Shown here piece after piece: positions 36,745 through 45,935 of a DNA stretch of 64,000 nt. The notes beneath the pieces are model-generated. The model did not search any database. It was not told where the DNA came from and saw nothing but the letters and a program-made list of their open reading frames with translations. Source of the stretch: Pseudomonas vranovensis DSM 16006. GTDB taxonomy: Bacteria; Pseudomonadota; Gammaproteobacteria; Pseudomonadales; Pseudomonadaceae. Location: positions 62,001-126,000 of the forward strand of contig NZ_AUED01000021.1 in NCBI RefSeq assembly GCF_000425805.1, written 5' to 3'. Within the stretch, counting starts at the first letter, position 1. Each line of letters begins with the position of its first letter. Position numbers and translations under genes: made by a program.

Positions 36745-37248
36745 TTAAGTAAAACTCCATACCAGAACTTGCATGCCCAGCCAGGCGAACACGCCCGCCA
36801 GTACATCGTCGAGCATGATACCGACGCCACCATGTACATGCCGGTCAACCCAGCGAATCGGCCACGGCTTGAGGATGTCGAAGAAGCGGAACATGAGGAA
36901 GCCCGCCAACAACCACTGCCACCCTTCGGGCACCAGCCACAGGGTGATCCACATACCGACCATCTCGTCCCAGACAATGCCTTCGTGGTCATGCACACGC
37001 AAGTCGTCTGCGACCTTGCCGCACAGCCAGAAGCCAAACAGCATGGTCAGGCCGAGCATCAGCCAGTAGCCCCAGTCGGGCAACATCTGCCACAAAGGGA
37101 TAAAGGGTAGAGCGACCAGCGAGCCCCAGGTTCCCGGTGCCTTCGGCAGGGTCCCGGAGCCAAAGCCAAAGGCCAGAAAATGCCACGGATTACGCCAGAC
37201 CGACGGCGGAACGTTCTCCGCAGGCACCTGATTGGGGTGATCGGTCAC
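36745..37248 (-). CDS. pgpA: Phosphatidylglycerophosphatase A
   Basis: PgpA dephosphorylates phosphatidylglycerol phosphate to phosphatidylglycerol in the inner membrane. The 167-residue protein has the family signatures FGFGSGTLPKAPGTWGSLVALP, DHEGIVWDEMVGMW and FRFFDILKPWPI. The start overlaps the thiL stop by four bases (ATGA). It is the standard neighbour of thiL and nusB in proteobacteria. Confidence 0.95.
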   Translation of the reverse strand: MTDHPNQVPAENVPPSVWRNPWHFLAFGFGSGTLPKAPGTWGSLVALPFIPLWQMLPDWGYWLMLGLTMLFGFWLCGKVADDLRVHDHEGIVWDEMVGMWITLWLVPEGWQWLLAGFLMFRFFDILKPWPIRWVDRHVHGGVGIMLDDVLAGVFAWLGMQVLVWSFT

Positions 37249-38210
37249 AGTTGCTCCCTAAAATGTTGGTAGCCCCGAGTTGTCGGGGTGATGTCTTGCC
37301 CTTGGCCATTCACCAGGCTGACACCCGAGCCGATGCTTGCACGACCCACCACATGAATCGGCCAGCCGGCCGCCAGCAAAGGTGCAAGCTCGACCTCGGG
37401 CAGGGTGAAGGCCAGTACATAATCGTCGCCTCCGGTCAGCGCGGCATGCTGGGCACCTTCACGGCCGAGCAACGCCTGCAGTGCAGCAGACAACGGTAGC
37501 CGATCCAGCTCCACCTGCAGGGCCAGTTGCGATGCCTTGGCAATATGCCCGCAGTCGGCCAGCAGGCCATCGGAGATATCCAGCGCCGCTGTCGCCTTGC
37601 CGCGCAGTGCCTGGCCCAGCGCGAACTGGGGTTGGGGCGACCAGTAATGGGCAAGCAGCGGTTCGGCGATGGATGCATCGACCTGACGCTCCCCCAGCAC
37701 CAGTGGCAAGGCACCGGCGGCATTGCCCAACGCGCCGCCGACACACAACAGGTCACCGGCACGCGCAGCACTGCGGGTCAGGGCCTGGCCTGCCGGTACC
37801 CGGCCGAACACCGTCATGGTCAGGCTCAGCGGACCACGGGTGGTGTCACCACCGATCAGGCTCAACTGACAGGCCTGGGCCATTTGGTTCAGACCGCGGG
37901 CATAGGCTTGCAGCCAGTCGGCGCGCACTTCTGGCAGGGTCAGGGCAAGGGTAAAGCCAATCGGGGTGGCCCCCATGGCTGCCAGGTCACTGGCGGCTAC
38001 AGCCAGCGAACGCTGACCGAGCAGAATAGGATCGCAGATGGCCGGGAAGTGAACCCCGGCCACCAGCGTGTCGGTGGAGATCGCCATCTGTTCGCCAGGC
38101 GGCAAACCGAGCAAGGCGCAATCGTCGCCAATACCCAATGCGACCGCTTCGCCGCCTTGCGCACAGGGCGCGGCAGCGAAGTAGTGGCGAATCAGCTCGA
38201 ACTCACCCAT
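37245..38210 (-). CDS. thiL: Thiamine-monophosphate kinase
   Basis: ThiL phosphorylates thiamine monophosphate to thiamine diphosphate with ATP. With the ATG at 38210 (MGEFELIRHYFAA) the protein has 321 residues. Family features are ALGIGDDCALLGLPPG, STDTLVAGVHF, SLAVAASDLAAMGATPIG, LSLIGGDTTRGPL, ALDISDGLLADCGHIA and ALTGGDDYVLAFTLP. It lies 18 bases after nusB and overlaps pgpA. The product cofactor is used by Dxs, encoded 5 kb away. Confidence 0.95.
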   Translation of the reverse strand: MGEFELIRHYFAAAPCAQGGEAVALGIGDDCALLGLPPGEQMAISTDTLVAGVHFPAICDPILLGQRSLAVAASDLAAMGATPIGFTLALTLPEVRADWLQAYARGLNQMAQACQLSLIGGDTTRGPLSLTMTVFGRVPAGQALTRSAARAGDLLCVGGALGNAAGALPLVLGERQVDASIAEPLLAHYWSPQPQFALGQALRGKATAALDISDGLLADCGHIAKASQLALQVELDRLPLSAALQALLGREGAQHAALTGGDDYVLAFTLPEVELAPLLAAGWPIHVVGRASIGSGVSLVNGQGQDITPTTRGYQHFREQL

Positions 38211-38228
38211 CAGCAGCAAGCGCCAGGA

Positions 38229-38729
38229 TCAGCGCTTGAACGCCTTGACTTCGGCTTCACGAAGCCGTGGTGCGAGCTTGTCGAGCACACCGTTGACGAA
38301 CTTGTGTCCGTCAGTGGCACCGAAAACCTTGGCCAGCTCGACGCCTTCGTTGATCACGACGCGGTACGGCACATCGGCACGCATCATGAACTCCCAGGTG
38401 GACAGGCGCAGGACCGCCAGTTCAACCGGGTCGAGCTCTTCCAGAGCCAGGTCCAGGCATGGCTTCAGTGCTTCATCGATTTCAGCCTTTTTCACCGGAA
38501 CCCCGTGAAGGATTTCGCGGAAATAGGCACCGTCGACATCGGTGAAATCGTTATCGACCCGGAACTGCGCTTCGATCTCGTTCAGCGATTGCTTGGCCAT
38601 GTGCCACTGGTACAGGGCCTGAGTCGCGAGCTGACGGGCTTCGCGACGCTTGGCGCTCTTCGATGGCTTGCCAGCATCCGCAGGTTTTGGATCGCGCGGG
38701 TTGAAACGATCGCTTTCGTCGCTAATCAC
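38229..38729 (-). CDS. nusB: Transcription antitermination factor NusB
   Basis: NusB binds boxA RNA with NusE (S10) in rRNA antitermination. A GTG start at 38729 overlaps the ribH stop as GTGA and gives 166 residues beginning (M)[17 protein letters not shown]. The roughly 30-residue charged N-terminal extension is usual in Pseudomonas. The core is [17 protein letters not shown] and [30 protein letters not shown]. Upstream open frame lies within ribH and is not coding. Confidence 0.94.
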   Translation of the reverse strand: MISDESDRFNPRDPKPADAGKPSKSAKRREARQLATQALYQWHMAKQSLNEIEAQFRVDNDFTDVDGAYFREILHGVPVKKAEIDEALKPCLDLALEELDPVELAVLRLSTWEFMMRADVPYRVVINEGVELAKVFGATDGHKFVNGVLDKLAPRLREAEVKAFKR

Positions 38730-39202
38730 TTGGCCTCCAACTGCGCCAGCAGGCTGACCATTTCCAGAGCGGACAGGGCCGCTTCGGCGCCTTTGTTGCC
38801 GGCTTTGGTGCCGGAACGCTCGATGGCCTGTTCGATCGAGTCGACAGTCAGGACACCGAAGGCAACCGGTACGCCGAACTCCATGGACACCTGGGCCAGG
38901 CCCTTGGTGCACTCGCCCGCCACGTATTCGAAGTGCGGGGTACCACCACGGATCACGGCGCCCAGGGCGATGATCGCGGCGTATTCGCTTTGCTGGGCGA
39001 CTTTCTGTGCCACCAGCGGGATTTCAAAGGCACCCGGGGCACGGATGATGGTGATGTCGCTTTCGCTGACACCGTGGCGAACCAGGGCGTCAACTGCACC
39101 GCTCACCAGGCTTTCGACGACGAAGCTGTTGAAGCGGCCAACCACCAAAGCATAGCGACCTTTGGGGGCAATGAAGGTACCTTCGATGGTCTTCAGGGTC
39201 AT
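38726..39202 (-). CDS. ribH: 6,7-dimethyl-8-ribityllumazine synthase
   Basis: RibH joins 5-amino-6-ribitylamino-uracil to dihydroxybutanone phosphate, the penultimate step of riboflavin synthesis, in an icosahedral or pentameric capsid. The 158-residue protein shows [51 protein letters not shown] and [16 protein letters not shown]. It lies between ribBX and nusB and overlaps the nusB start. Confidence 0.97.
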   Translation of the reverse strand: MTLKTIEGTFIAPKGRYALVVGRFNSFVVESLVSGAVDALVRHGVSESDITIIRAPGAFEIPLVAQKVAQQSEYAAIIALGAVIRGGTPHFEYVAGECTKGLAQVSMEFGVPVAFGVLTVDSIEQAIERSGTKAGNKGAEAALSALEMVSLLAQLEAK

Positions 39203-39291
39203 TGCGGAGTTCTCATCTTAAAGAGCCAGGCCGCAAATAGGCGGCCTGTGAGGGTTTGGGACACGAATGGCAGCGCGACAAACCGCCTGCT

Positions 39292-40383
39292 TTATTCGGA
39301 GGGCACGTATTCTACAACTTCCAGATCGAATCCGGATATCGCATTGAACTTCATTGGCGAACTCATCAGGCGCATTTTGCGTACGCCCAGGTCGCGCAGA
39401 ATCTGCGAACCGGCACCGACGGTGCTGTAGGTGGTCGGGGTTTTGGCCTGGGAAGCCTCGGCGCTTTCGCGGATATGCGCCAGCAGCACATCGCCATCGA
39501 GCGGATGGCCGAGCAGCAGCACGACACCGCTGCCGGCCTCTGCCACCGCGCTCATGGCAGCGCGCAGGCTCCAGCGGCCCGGTTGCTTGACCATCAGCAG
39601 GTCGCGCAGCGGGTCCATGTTGTGTACCCGGACCAGGGTCGGCTCTTCGGCGCAGATGTTGCCCAGGGTCAGGGCCATGTGGACGTCGCCTTCAACCGAA
39701 TCACGGTAGGTGACCAGGTTGAAATGACCCAGTTCGCTGTCCAGCGGCTGCTCGGAAACCCGCTGAACGGTACGTTCATGGATCATCCGGTAGTGGATCA
39801 GGTCGGCAATGGTGCCGATCTTGATGTTGTGCTCGGCGGCGAAGGCTTCGAGTTCCGGGCGACGGGACATGGTGCCGTCGTCGTTCATCACTTCACAGAT
39901 CACACCGCTAGCTTCGAACCCGGCCATGCGCGCCAGGTCGCAGGCAGCTTCGGTGTGGCCGGCACGGGCCAGGGTACCGCCAGGCTGGGCCATCAGCGGG
40001 AAGATGTGGCCAGGGCTGACGATGTCTTCGGCCTTGGCGTCGCGCGCGGCGGCCGCTTGCACGGTGCGCGCACGATCAGCGGCGGAAATACCGGTGGTCA
40101 CGCCTTCGGCGGCTTCGATCGAGACGGTGAACTTGGTGCCGAAGCCCGAGCCATTGCGCGGCGCCATCAGCGGCAGCTTGAGCGTTTCGCAACGCTCGCG
40201 TGACATCGGCATGCAGATCAAGCCACGGGCGTGCTTGGCCATGAAGTTGATGTGCTCGGCCTTGCAGCACTCGGCGGCCATGATCAGGTCGCCTTCGTTC
40301 TCGCGGTCTTCGTCATCCATGAGGATGACCATTTTGCCCTGGCGGATGTCTTCTACCAGTTCTTCGATGCTGTTGAGCGCCAC
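39292..40383 (-). CDS. ribB: 3,4-dihydroxy-2-butanone-4-phosphate synthase with degenerate RibA domain (RibBX)
   Basis: A 363-residue two-domain protein. Residues about 1-205 are RibB, forming dihydroxybutanone phosphate from ribulose 5-phosphate, with the metal/active-site segment ILMDDEDRENEGDLIMAAE, then GLICMPMS and SPGHIFPLMAQPGGTLARAGHTEAACDLARMAG. The C-terminal half resembles GTP cyclohydrolase II but has no C-x10-C-x-C zinc motif, so it should lack that activity; the true RibA is encoded at 35250-35867. This RibBX form is known in pseudomonads. It lies between ribE and ribH. Confidence 0.92.
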   Translation of the reverse strand: MALNSIEELVEDIRQGKMVILMDDEDRENEGDLIMAAECCKAEHINFMAKHARGLICMPMSRERCETLKLPLMAPRNGSGFGTKFTVSIEAAEGVTTGISAADRARTVQAAAARDAKAEDIVSPGHIFPLMAQPGGTLARAGHTEAACDLARMAGFEASGVICEVMNDDGTMSRRPELEAFAAEHNIKIGTIADLIHYRMIHERTVQRVSEQPLDSELGHFNLVTYRDSVEGDVHMALTLGNICAEEPTLVRVHNMDPLRDLLMVKQPGRWSLRAAMSAVAEAGSGVVLLLGHPLDGDVLLAHIRESAEASQAKTPTTYSTVGAGSQILRDLGVRKMRLMSSPMKFNAISGFDLEVVEYVPSE

Positions 40384-40401
40384 GCGGCACCCCCTTTCAA
40401 A

Positions 40402-41064
40402 TCAGGATTTCAGGTAGCCGTTGGCGGCCAGGAAACTTTCGGTGATGCCACCGGCACTCGGCTCGGCAGCTTTGTTACCCAGCAGCAAACGCTCCAGGTA
40501 ACGGGCCAGCAGGTCGACCTCAAGGTTTACCCGACGACCTGGACGGTAGTCGGCCATGATGGTTTCGGCCAGGGTGTGCGGGACGATGGTCAGCTCGAAC
40601 TCGGCGCCATCGACAACGTTCACAGTCAGGCTGGTGCCATCGACCGTGATCGAGCCCTTGTGGGCGATGTATTTGGCCAGCTCCTTCGGCGCACGGATGC
40701 GGAACTGGATGGCGCGGGCGTTATCGCTGCGCGAGACCACTTCACCGACGCCGTCGACGTGACCGCTGACCAGGTGACCGCCCAGGCGGGTGGTCGGTGT
40801 CAGGGCCTTTTCCAGGTTGACCCGGCTGCCGCTTTTCAGGTCGTCGAACGCGGTGCAGTCCAGGGTTTCGCGGCTGACGTCAGCCCAGAAACCATCGCCT
40901 GGCAGTTCGACTGCCGTCAGGCATACGCCATTGACGGCAATGCTGTCGCCGAGCTTGACGTCGCCCAGGTCGAGCTTGCCGGTTTCGACATACACCCGCA
41001 CATCACCGCCCTTAGGGGTGAGCGAACGGATGCTGCCAATCGATTCGATGATGCCGGTGAACAT
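40402..41064 (-). CDS. ribE: Riboflavin synthase, alpha subunit
   Basis: This enzyme dismutates two molecules of 6,7-dimethyl-8-ribityllumazine to riboflavin. The 220-residue protein is a tandem lumazine-binding repeat, beginning MFTGIIESIGSIRSL with the invariant MFTGI start; the first half has GDSIAVNGVCLTA and the second has GSITVDGTSLTVN. It lies between ribD and ribBX on the same strand. Also called ribC in some schemes. Confidence 0.96.
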   Translation of the reverse strand: MFTGIIESIGSIRSLTPKGGDVRVYVETGKLDLGDVKLGDSIAVNGVCLTAVELPGDGFWADVSRETLDCTAFDDLKSGSRVNLEKALTPTTRLGGHLVSGHVDGVGEVVSRSDNARAIQFRIRAPKELAKYIAHKGSITVDGTSLTVNVVDGAEFELTIVPHTLAETIMADYRPGRRVNLEVDLLARYLERLLLGNKAAEPSAGGITESFLAANGYLKS

Positions 41065-41109
41065 GAAGTCCTCCTCGGGAACGGGGCTGCGCGTGGCGCT
41101 AGCCGCAAA

Positions 41110-42240
41110 TTATACGCCGGGCGCGGGTTTCGGCACTGCAGTGACTCGCCAGTCATCGCCTACTGCGCGCATTTCGGTAATTTTCAAGGGCGTCGCTTCG
41201 TTCATGTGGTCCAGCGGCAGCTCCAACAACGGCCGGGCACTGGAGCCGAGGAACTTGGCGGCGACAAAAATCTGGTACTCGTCGATCAGGCCGCGCTGGG
41301 CGAAGGCCCCGACCAGGCCGGCACCGGCTTCGAGCAGTATTTCATTGACGCCACGGGCCGCCAGCTCACGCAGCAATGCCGGCAGGTCGACCTGGTCACC
41401 CTCGCCCGGCAGGCTGAGCAGCTCATGGCCAGCTTCGGCGTAGCGCGGATCGTCTGCCGCCGCCGTCACTACCAGGGCAGGGCCTGCCTTGAAGAACGGC
41501 GCGTCCAGCGGCAGGCGCAGGCGCCCGTCGATCAATACACGCAAAGGTAGGCGCGCCAGGGCCAGGGCGGTGGTGTGTTCATCCAGCCCCAACTCGTCAC
41601 CGCGCACGGTCATCCGCGCATTGTCGGCCAGCACGCTCTGGGCACTGGTCAGCACCACGCTGGACCGGGCACGCAGGCGCTGCACCGCTGAGCGGGCAGC
41701 GGGGCCGGTGATCCACTGGCTTTCACCATTGGCCATGGCGGTGCGTCCATCCAGGCTCATCGCAAGCTTGGCGCGCACAAACGGCAAGCCGGCTTCCATA
41801 CGCTTGAGAAAGCCGGGATTCAGCGCCCGCGCCTCAGCCTCCAGCACGCCGCTGGCCACCTCGATACCCACGTCGGCCAAGCGCTTGAGCCCCTGCCCCG
41901 CCACTTGCGGATTGGGGTCCTGCATGGCGGCAACCACCCGTGCCACGCCCGCCTTGACCAGCGCCTCGGCACAGGGCGGCGTGCGCCCGTGGTGGCTGCA
42001 GGGTTCAAGGGTCACGTAGGCGCAGGCGCCGCGGGCTCGTTCACCGGCCTGGCGCAGGGCATGAACTTCGGCATGGGGTTCGCCGGCACGTACATGCCAG
42101 CCCTCGCCGATAATCTGGCCGTCGCGAACAATCACGCAGCCCACGCGCGGGTTGGGGTGGGTCGAGTACAGGCCCTTGCGGGCCAGTTCCAGGGCTCGGG
42201 CCATGTAATAGGCATCGAGTACCGCGCGTTCGCTGGACAT
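41110..42240 (-). CDS. ribD: Bifunctional pyrimidine deaminase/reductase RibD
   Basis: RibD carries out the second and third steps of riboflavin synthesis. The 376-residue protein has an N-terminal cytidine-deaminase-like domain with zinc ligands in GEPHAEVHAL and LEPCSHHGRTPPCAEAL, and a C-terminal RibD_C reductase from about residue 145 (PFVRAKLAMSLDGRTAMANGESQWITG). I choose the ATG at 42240; a GTG at 42246 overlaps the nrdR stop as GTGA and would add two residues. Confidence 0.95.
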   Translation of the reverse strand: MSSERAVLDAYYMARALELARKGLYSTHPNPRVGCVIVRDGQIIGEGWHVRAGEPHAEVHALRQAGERARGACAYVTLEPCSHHGRTPPCAEALVKAGVARVVAAMQDPNPQVAGQGLKRLADVGIEVASGVLEAEARALNPGFLKRMEAGLPFVRAKLAMSLDGRTAMANGESQWITGPAARSAVQRLRARSSVVLTSAQSVLADNARMTVRGDELGLDEHTTALALARLPLRVLIDGRLRLPLDAPFFKAGPALVVTAAADDPRYAEAGHELLSLPGEGDQVDLPALLRELAARGVNEILLEAGAGLVGAFAQRGLIDEYQIFVAAKFLGSSARPLLELPLDHMNEATPLKITEMRAVGDDWRVTAVPKPAPGV

Positions 42241-42242
42241 GC

Positions 42243-42707
42243 TCACTCTTTAGCCGGCACACGGGCCAGGCGGTCGATTTCTTCACGGAACTCGTTGAGG
42301 TCCTGGAAACGCCGGTAGACGGAAGCAAAGCGGATATAGGCGACTTCATCGAGCTTTTGCAGCTCGGCCATGACCAGCTCGCCGACAACCAGTGACTTGA
42401 TCTCGCGCTCGCCGGTGGCCCGTAGCTTGTGCTTGATGTGCGCCAGCGCCGCTTCCAGGCGCTCGACGCTGACCGGGCGTTTTTCCAGGGCGCGCTGCAT
42501 TCCGGCACGCAGCTTTTCTTCGTCGAAGGGCTGGCGGCTGCCGTCTTGCTTGATCAGCCGGGGCAGTACCAGTTCGGCGGTTTCGAAGGTGGTGAAGCGC
42601 TCACCGCAGGCCACGCATTCGCGCCGACGGCGCACTTGCTCGCCCTCGGCGACCAGTCGCGAGTCGATGACCTTGGTGTCGTTGGCACCGCAGAAGGGAC
42701 AGTGCAT
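42243..42707 (-). CDS. nrdR: Transcriptional repressor NrdR
   Basis: NrdR represses ribonucleotide reductase operons in response to ATP/dATP. With the start at 42707 it has 154 residues. The N-terminal zinc ribbon is [18 protein letters not shown]...[12 protein letters not shown] (C3, C6, C31, C34 by count), followed by the ATP-cone domain [21 protein letters not shown]. It is next to ribD, the usual place in gamma-proteobacteria. Confidence 0.97.
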   Translation of the reverse strand: MHCPFCGANDTKVIDSRLVAEGEQVRRRRECVACGERFTTFETAELVLPRLIKQDGSRQPFDEEKLRAGMQRALEKRPVSVERLEAALAHIKHKLRATGEREIKSLVVGELVMAELQKLDEVAYIRFASVYRRFQDLNEFREEIDRLARVPAKE

Positions 42708-42814
42708 GGTGGCAGGCAACAAAAAAAGGGAGGGCCATGGTAGCGCATCCCACTGGCAAGACAAGCCAAAGGGGTTACCATCCACTGAGGAAATACACCG
42801 CGAAGGAATTCCCC

Positions 42815-43258
42815 ATGTCATTTCGAGCGCTCGTTGTGCTCAGTTGTGCCGCCTTGCTGGTGGCCTGCAGCAGCGATAAACCCCAACCTGCCCCGGCACC
42901 GAAAGCCCCGGTGGCCAGCAAGACCAAAGAACTTGGCCCCTTGCCTGCCTACCAACGCGAACTGAGCGGCACCCTGCTCAACATTCCGGCCGGCGCCGAA
43001 GTCGAACTGGCGCTACTGGTCATTGACGATCGCGGCCGCCCACAACGCCTGCTGGCCAATAGCACCTTGAATGGCAATGGCCTGGACCTGCCCTACCAAT
43101 TGCGCTTCAACCCCGAGGCCTTCCCCGCTGGGGCCCGGGTCGAGTTGCGGGGTCGCGCCAGCAAGTCCGGGCAACTGATCCTGCACCTGCCGCCGGTACG
43201 CATCTCCCAGGCCCAGACCCAGGCCACCGGCCCGCTGCGCTTCGAAAAGGCGCCATGA
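42815..43258 (+). CDS. YbaY-family lipoprotein
   Basis: A 147-residue lipoprotein with a type II signal peptide ([20 protein letters not shown]; lipobox LVAC). After a proline/alanine-rich spacer, the mature domain ([33 protein letters not shown]...) matches the YbaY/META-like lipoprotein family (DUF3299 is not involved). Function is unknown. Its stop overlaps the next gene's start (ATGA). Confidence 0.85.
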   Translation: MSFRALVVLSCAALLVACSSDKPQPAPAPKAPVASKTKELGPLPAYQRELSGTLLNIPAGAEVELALLVIDDRGRPQRLLANSTLNGNGLDLPYQLRFNPEAFPAGARVELRGRASKSGQLILHLPPVRISQAQTQATGPLRFEKAP

Positions 43259-43908
43259 TGGCACCTGCTCCCCTGCAACATGCCCTCGGCGAACTGCTCG
43301 GTGACGCCCGCCTGGTGGTCAGCGAGCTGCCTGAATGCACGCTGAAGCTTTGGCTGATCGACGCGCAGAATATGGACCGCGCGTTCAGCCCCGAAGAAAC
43401 CCGGCGCATCCTCCACGAGCCACCTTACTGGAGCTTTTGCTGGGCCAGCGGCTTGGCAATGGCCCGCTACCTGGCCAAGCACCCCGAGTGGGTTGCCGGT
43501 AAGCGGGTGCTGGATTTCGGGGCCGGCTCAGGTATCGCCGGTATTGCCGCAGCACAGGCCGGTGCGCTGGAAGTGGTGGCCTGTGACCTGGACCCGCTGG
43601 CGCTGGATGCCTGCCGGGCCAATGCCGCCCTCAACGGCGTGGAGCTGAGCTATTCCAGCGATTTTTTCCAGGAAGCCGACCGCTTCGACCTGATTCTGGT
43701 GGCGGATGTGCTCTATGACCGGGCCAACCTGCCACTGCTCGATGCGTTCCTCAGCCGTGGCCGCCAGGCACTGGTGGCAGACTCGCGCGTGCGGGACTTC
43801 AGCCACCCCCTGTACCAGCCGCTGGGCGTACTCGAAGCCCTGACCTTGCCAGACCTGGCCGAGCCCCACGAATTCCGCCGGGTCAGCCTGTACCACGCCA
43901 GCCGCTGA
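43255..43908 (+). CDS. Class I SAM-dependent methyltransferase (ETFB-lysine/PrmA-like)
   Basis: A 217-residue methyltransferase with SAM motif I VLDFGAGSGIAGIAAAQAGA and the DPLALDACRANAALNGV segment typical of PrmA and ETFB-lysine methyltransferases (METTL20/Nnt1-like). Also LILVADVLYDRANLPLL. The target protein is not known; electron-transfer flavoprotein is a reasonable guess from family resemblance. Two adjacent ATG codons (43255, 43258) are both possible. It overlaps the upstream lipoprotein gene by four bases. Confidence 0.85.
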   Translation: MMAPAPLQHALGELLGDARLVVSELPECTLKLWLIDAQNMDRAFSPEETRRILHEPPYWSFCWASGLAMARYLAKHPEWVAGKRVLDFGAGSGIAGIAAAQAGALEVVACDLDPLALDACRANAALNGVELSYSSDFFQEADRFDLILVADVLYDRANLPLLDAFLSRGRQALVADSRVRDFSHPLYQPLGVLEALTLPDLAEPHEFRRVSLYHASR

Positions 43909-43948
43909 GCCTTATAGTGATGCCATTCACCGATTTTCGAGAGTTGTG

Positions 43949-44821
43949 ATGAGCCAAGACACCCCCTACGTTTTCGATACCACCGCTGCCGATTTCGATC
44001 AGTTGGTGATCGCCAACTCCCACCACAAACCGGTGCTGGTGGATTTCTGGGCCGAGTGGTGCGCGCCGTGCAAGGCGCTGATGCCGTTGCTTGCGCAAAT
44101 CACCGAGAGCTATCAGGGCGAGCTGCTGCTGGCCAAGGTCAACTGCGACATCGAGCAGGACATCGTCGCCCGCTTTGGCATTCGCAGCCTGCCGACCGTG
44201 GTGCTGTTCAAGGACGGCCAACCGGTTGACGGTTTTGCCGGCGCGCAACCCGAGTCAGCCATTCGCGCCTTGCTCGAACCCCATGTACAAATGCCGCCAC
44301 CGGCCGCAGCTGACCCGCTGGAGCAAGCCCAGGCACTTTTTGCCGAGGGTCGATTCAGTGAAGCCGAAGCCACCCTCAAGGCCTTGCTCGGTGAAGACAA
44401 CAGCAATGCCGGCGCACTGATCCTGTATGCCCGTTGCCTGGCCGAACGCGGCGAGCTGGGTGAAGCCCAGACCGTGCTCGATGCGGTCAAGAGCGATGAG
44501 CACAAGGCGGACTTGGCGGGCGCCAAGGCTCAACTGACTTTCCTGCGCCAGGCTACCAGCCTGCCGGAAGTCGCTGACCTGAAGGCACGGCTGGCGCAGA
44601 ACGGCGAGGATGATGAAGCGGCCTACCAGCTGTGCATCAAGCAGCTGTCGCGCCAGCAGTACGAAGCGGCGCTGGACGGCTTGCTGAAGCTGTTTACCCG
44701 TAACCGTGGCTATGAGGGCGGGCTGCCGCACAAGACGCTGCTGCAGGTGTTCGACCTGCTGGGCAATGATCATCCGCTGGTGGGAACTTACCGTCGCAAG
44801 TTGTTTGCGGCGCTGTATTGA
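43949..44821 (+). CDS. CnoX/YbbN-like thioredoxin-TPR protein
   Basis: A 290-residue protein with an N-terminal thioredoxin domain (residues about 10-110; active site W37-C38-A-P-C41, then SLPTVVLFKDGQPVDGF) followed by TPR-like helices (residues about 120-285: AQALFAEGRFSEAEATLKALL and so on). This is the architecture of E. coli CnoX (YbbN), a holdase that cooperates with GroEL under oxidative stress. Unlike E. coli CnoX (SQHC), the CxxC motif here is intact, so real redox activity is likely. The ATG at 43949 follows an in-frame GTG. It is followed by a shortened REP. Confidence 0.9.
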   Translation: MSQDTPYVFDTTAADFDQLVIANSHHKPVLVDFWAEWCAPCKALMPLLAQITESYQGELLLAKVNCDIEQDIVARFGIRSLPTVVLFKDGQPVDGFAGAQPESAIRALLEPHVQMPPPAAADPLEQAQALFAEGRFSEAEATLKALLGEDNSNAGALILYARCLAERGELGEAQTVLDAVKSDEHKADLAGAKAQLTFLRQATSLPEVADLKARLAQNGEDDEAAYQLCIKQLSRQQYEAALDGLLKLFTRNRGYEGGLPHKTLLQVFDLLGNDHPLVGTYRRKLFAALY

Positions 44822-44828
44822 GAGCCAC

Positions 44829-44849
44829 ATCGCGGGGCTGCCCCGCGAT
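44829..44849. repeat. Shortened REP palindrome
   Basis: ATCGCGGGG-CTG-CCCCGCGAT: the outer 9 bases of the window's REP arms joined by a 3-base loop, as if the central part were deleted. It lies between two convergent genes. Confidence 0.7.
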
Positions 44850-44854
44850 AAGAT

Positions 44855-45202
44855 TCACCCGACCCAGTGATACACCGGCGCATCCGCGCCGCTTTCCACC
44901 TTCACCTCGGCGCTGTGGCGCAAGCGCACCAGCAAGCGCTTGCCCGCCGCGGTATTCCCCGCCAGCCCTTCGAGGTGCTCAAGCAGCGCCGGCCCATTGA
45001 GTTGCCCCGCCTTGCGCAGCACATCCCGCGCCGCCTGCCACAGGGCATCATCCGGGCGAGCGCTGGGCACCGAGGCGACTGCAGCCACCGTGGCCAGCGG
45101 TGCCACCGCCGTCAGTTGGCCACCCAACTGCGCCCACTCAGACGGCTCCAGCTCCAGGGTCAGATCCACTGGCCAGTCGCCGATATGTCCACGAATTCGC
45201 AC
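44855..45202 (-). CDS. Hypothetical protein
   Basis: A 115-residue protein beginning MRIRGHIGDWPVDLTLELEPSEWAQL. The C-terminal half (ALWQAARDVLRKAGQLNGPALLEHLEGLAGNTAAGKRLLVRLRHS) looks helical; there are no membrane segments or signal peptide. I do not recognise a family. A start ATG with GGAAA upstream, convergent position behind the thioredoxin gene and coding-like composition support that it is real. Confidence 0.72.
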   Translation of the reverse strand: MRIRGHIGDWPVDLTLELEPSEWAQLGGQLTAVAPLATVAAVASVPSARPDDALWQAARDVLRKAGQLNGPALLEHLEGLAGNTAAGKRLLVRLRHSAEVKVESGADAPVYHWVG

Positions 45203-45286
45203 GGTCTTTTCCTCTGCACATTAACGGGCTCCATGCTCCCACGCTGACGACCTGTCGCCAAGCACGCTGGCATCCACGGAACAAGT

Positions 45287-45296
45287 TGTTATAACA
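45287..45296. promoter_or_regulatory. Zur-box-like palindrome
   Basis: TGTTATAACA, a perfect 10-base palindrome within GTTGTTATAACATCAC, matches the core of Zur operators (GTTATAnnATAAC-like). It lies 38 bases before the DUF2796 gene and contains TATAAC, so binding would cover a -10 element. The genes after it belong to a set repressed by zinc in P. aeruginosa. Confidence 0.6.
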
Positions 45297-45334
45297 TCAC
45301 AAAATCAACCCCGTGCTCTCGTGGAGTCTTGCCC

Positions 45335-45916
45335 ATGCTTCGTCTGCTGCTTGCCTTGCCGTTCGCTTTACTTCCCCTGGCCGTTGCCCATGCCCATGAC
45401 GACCACGATCACGATCACGACCATGATCACGCCCACGGCAGCCTCGCCGCGCATGAGCACGGGGTTGCCCGACTCAATGCAGTACTCGACGGCAAGACAC
45501 TGGAGATTGAGTTGCAAAGCCCGGCGATGAATCTGGTCGGCTTTGAACACGCCGCCGGCAGCGCTGCCGACAAGGCCAAGGTTGCCGCCGCACGCGCCCA
45601 ACTGGAAAAGCCCCTGGCGTTGTTTGCCCTGCCCAAGGCGGCCAACTGCAGCGAATCCGAACAGGCGCTGGAAAGCCCCTTGTTCGGGGACAGGCCGGCA
45701 GTTGACGACGATGGTGAGGCGCACAAGGCCGGTCACAGTGAGATCCACGCGCACTACCAACTCAACTGCGAGAAGCCCGGCGACCTCACGGGCCTGGACC
45801 TGAGCCCGCTGTTCAAAGCCTTCCCCGCCACCCAGAAAATTCAGCTACAACTGATCGGACCCAACGGCCAGCAGGGTGTCGAAGCGACCCCGGCCAACGC
45901 CTCGATCACATTCTGA
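45335..45916 (+). CDS. Zinc-linked periplasmic protein, ZrgA/DUF2796 family
   Basis: A 193-residue exported protein. The signal peptide (MLRLLLALPFALLPLAVAHA) runs into a metal-binding run of alternating His and Asp (about residues 20-33, H-D-D-H-D-H-D repeats). The mature domain (EHGVARLNAVLDGKTLEIELQSPAMNLVGFEHAAG) is DUF2796/ZrgA, linked in Vibrio to zinc uptake. It is the first gene of a four-gene set equivalent in order to P. aeruginosa PA4063-PA4066, behind a Zur-like box. I infer periplasmic zinc binding. ATG at 45335. Confidence 0.85.
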   Translation: MLRLLLALPFALLPLAVAHAHDDHDHDHDHDHAHGSLAAHEHGVARLNAVLDGKTLEIELQSPAMNLVGFEHAAGSAADKAKVAAARAQLEKPLALFALPKAANCSESEQALESPLFGDRPAVDDDGEAHKAGHSEIHAHYQLNCEKPGDLTGLDLSPLFKAFPATQKIQLQLIGPNGQQGVEATPANASITF

Positions 45917-45935
45917 CAGCCCTTTTGCAGCGAAG

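Noticed and set aside
40384..40401. FMN riboswitch before ribBX
   Set aside because: Only 18 bases separate ribE and ribBX, and no RFN-like conserved segments were seen there or before ribD, ribH or ribA.
45390..45440. Short tandem repeats of CAYGAY type as a CRISPR or satellite
   Set aside because: The repeat encodes an in-frame His-Asp metal-binding stretch after a signal peptide; there are no spacers.
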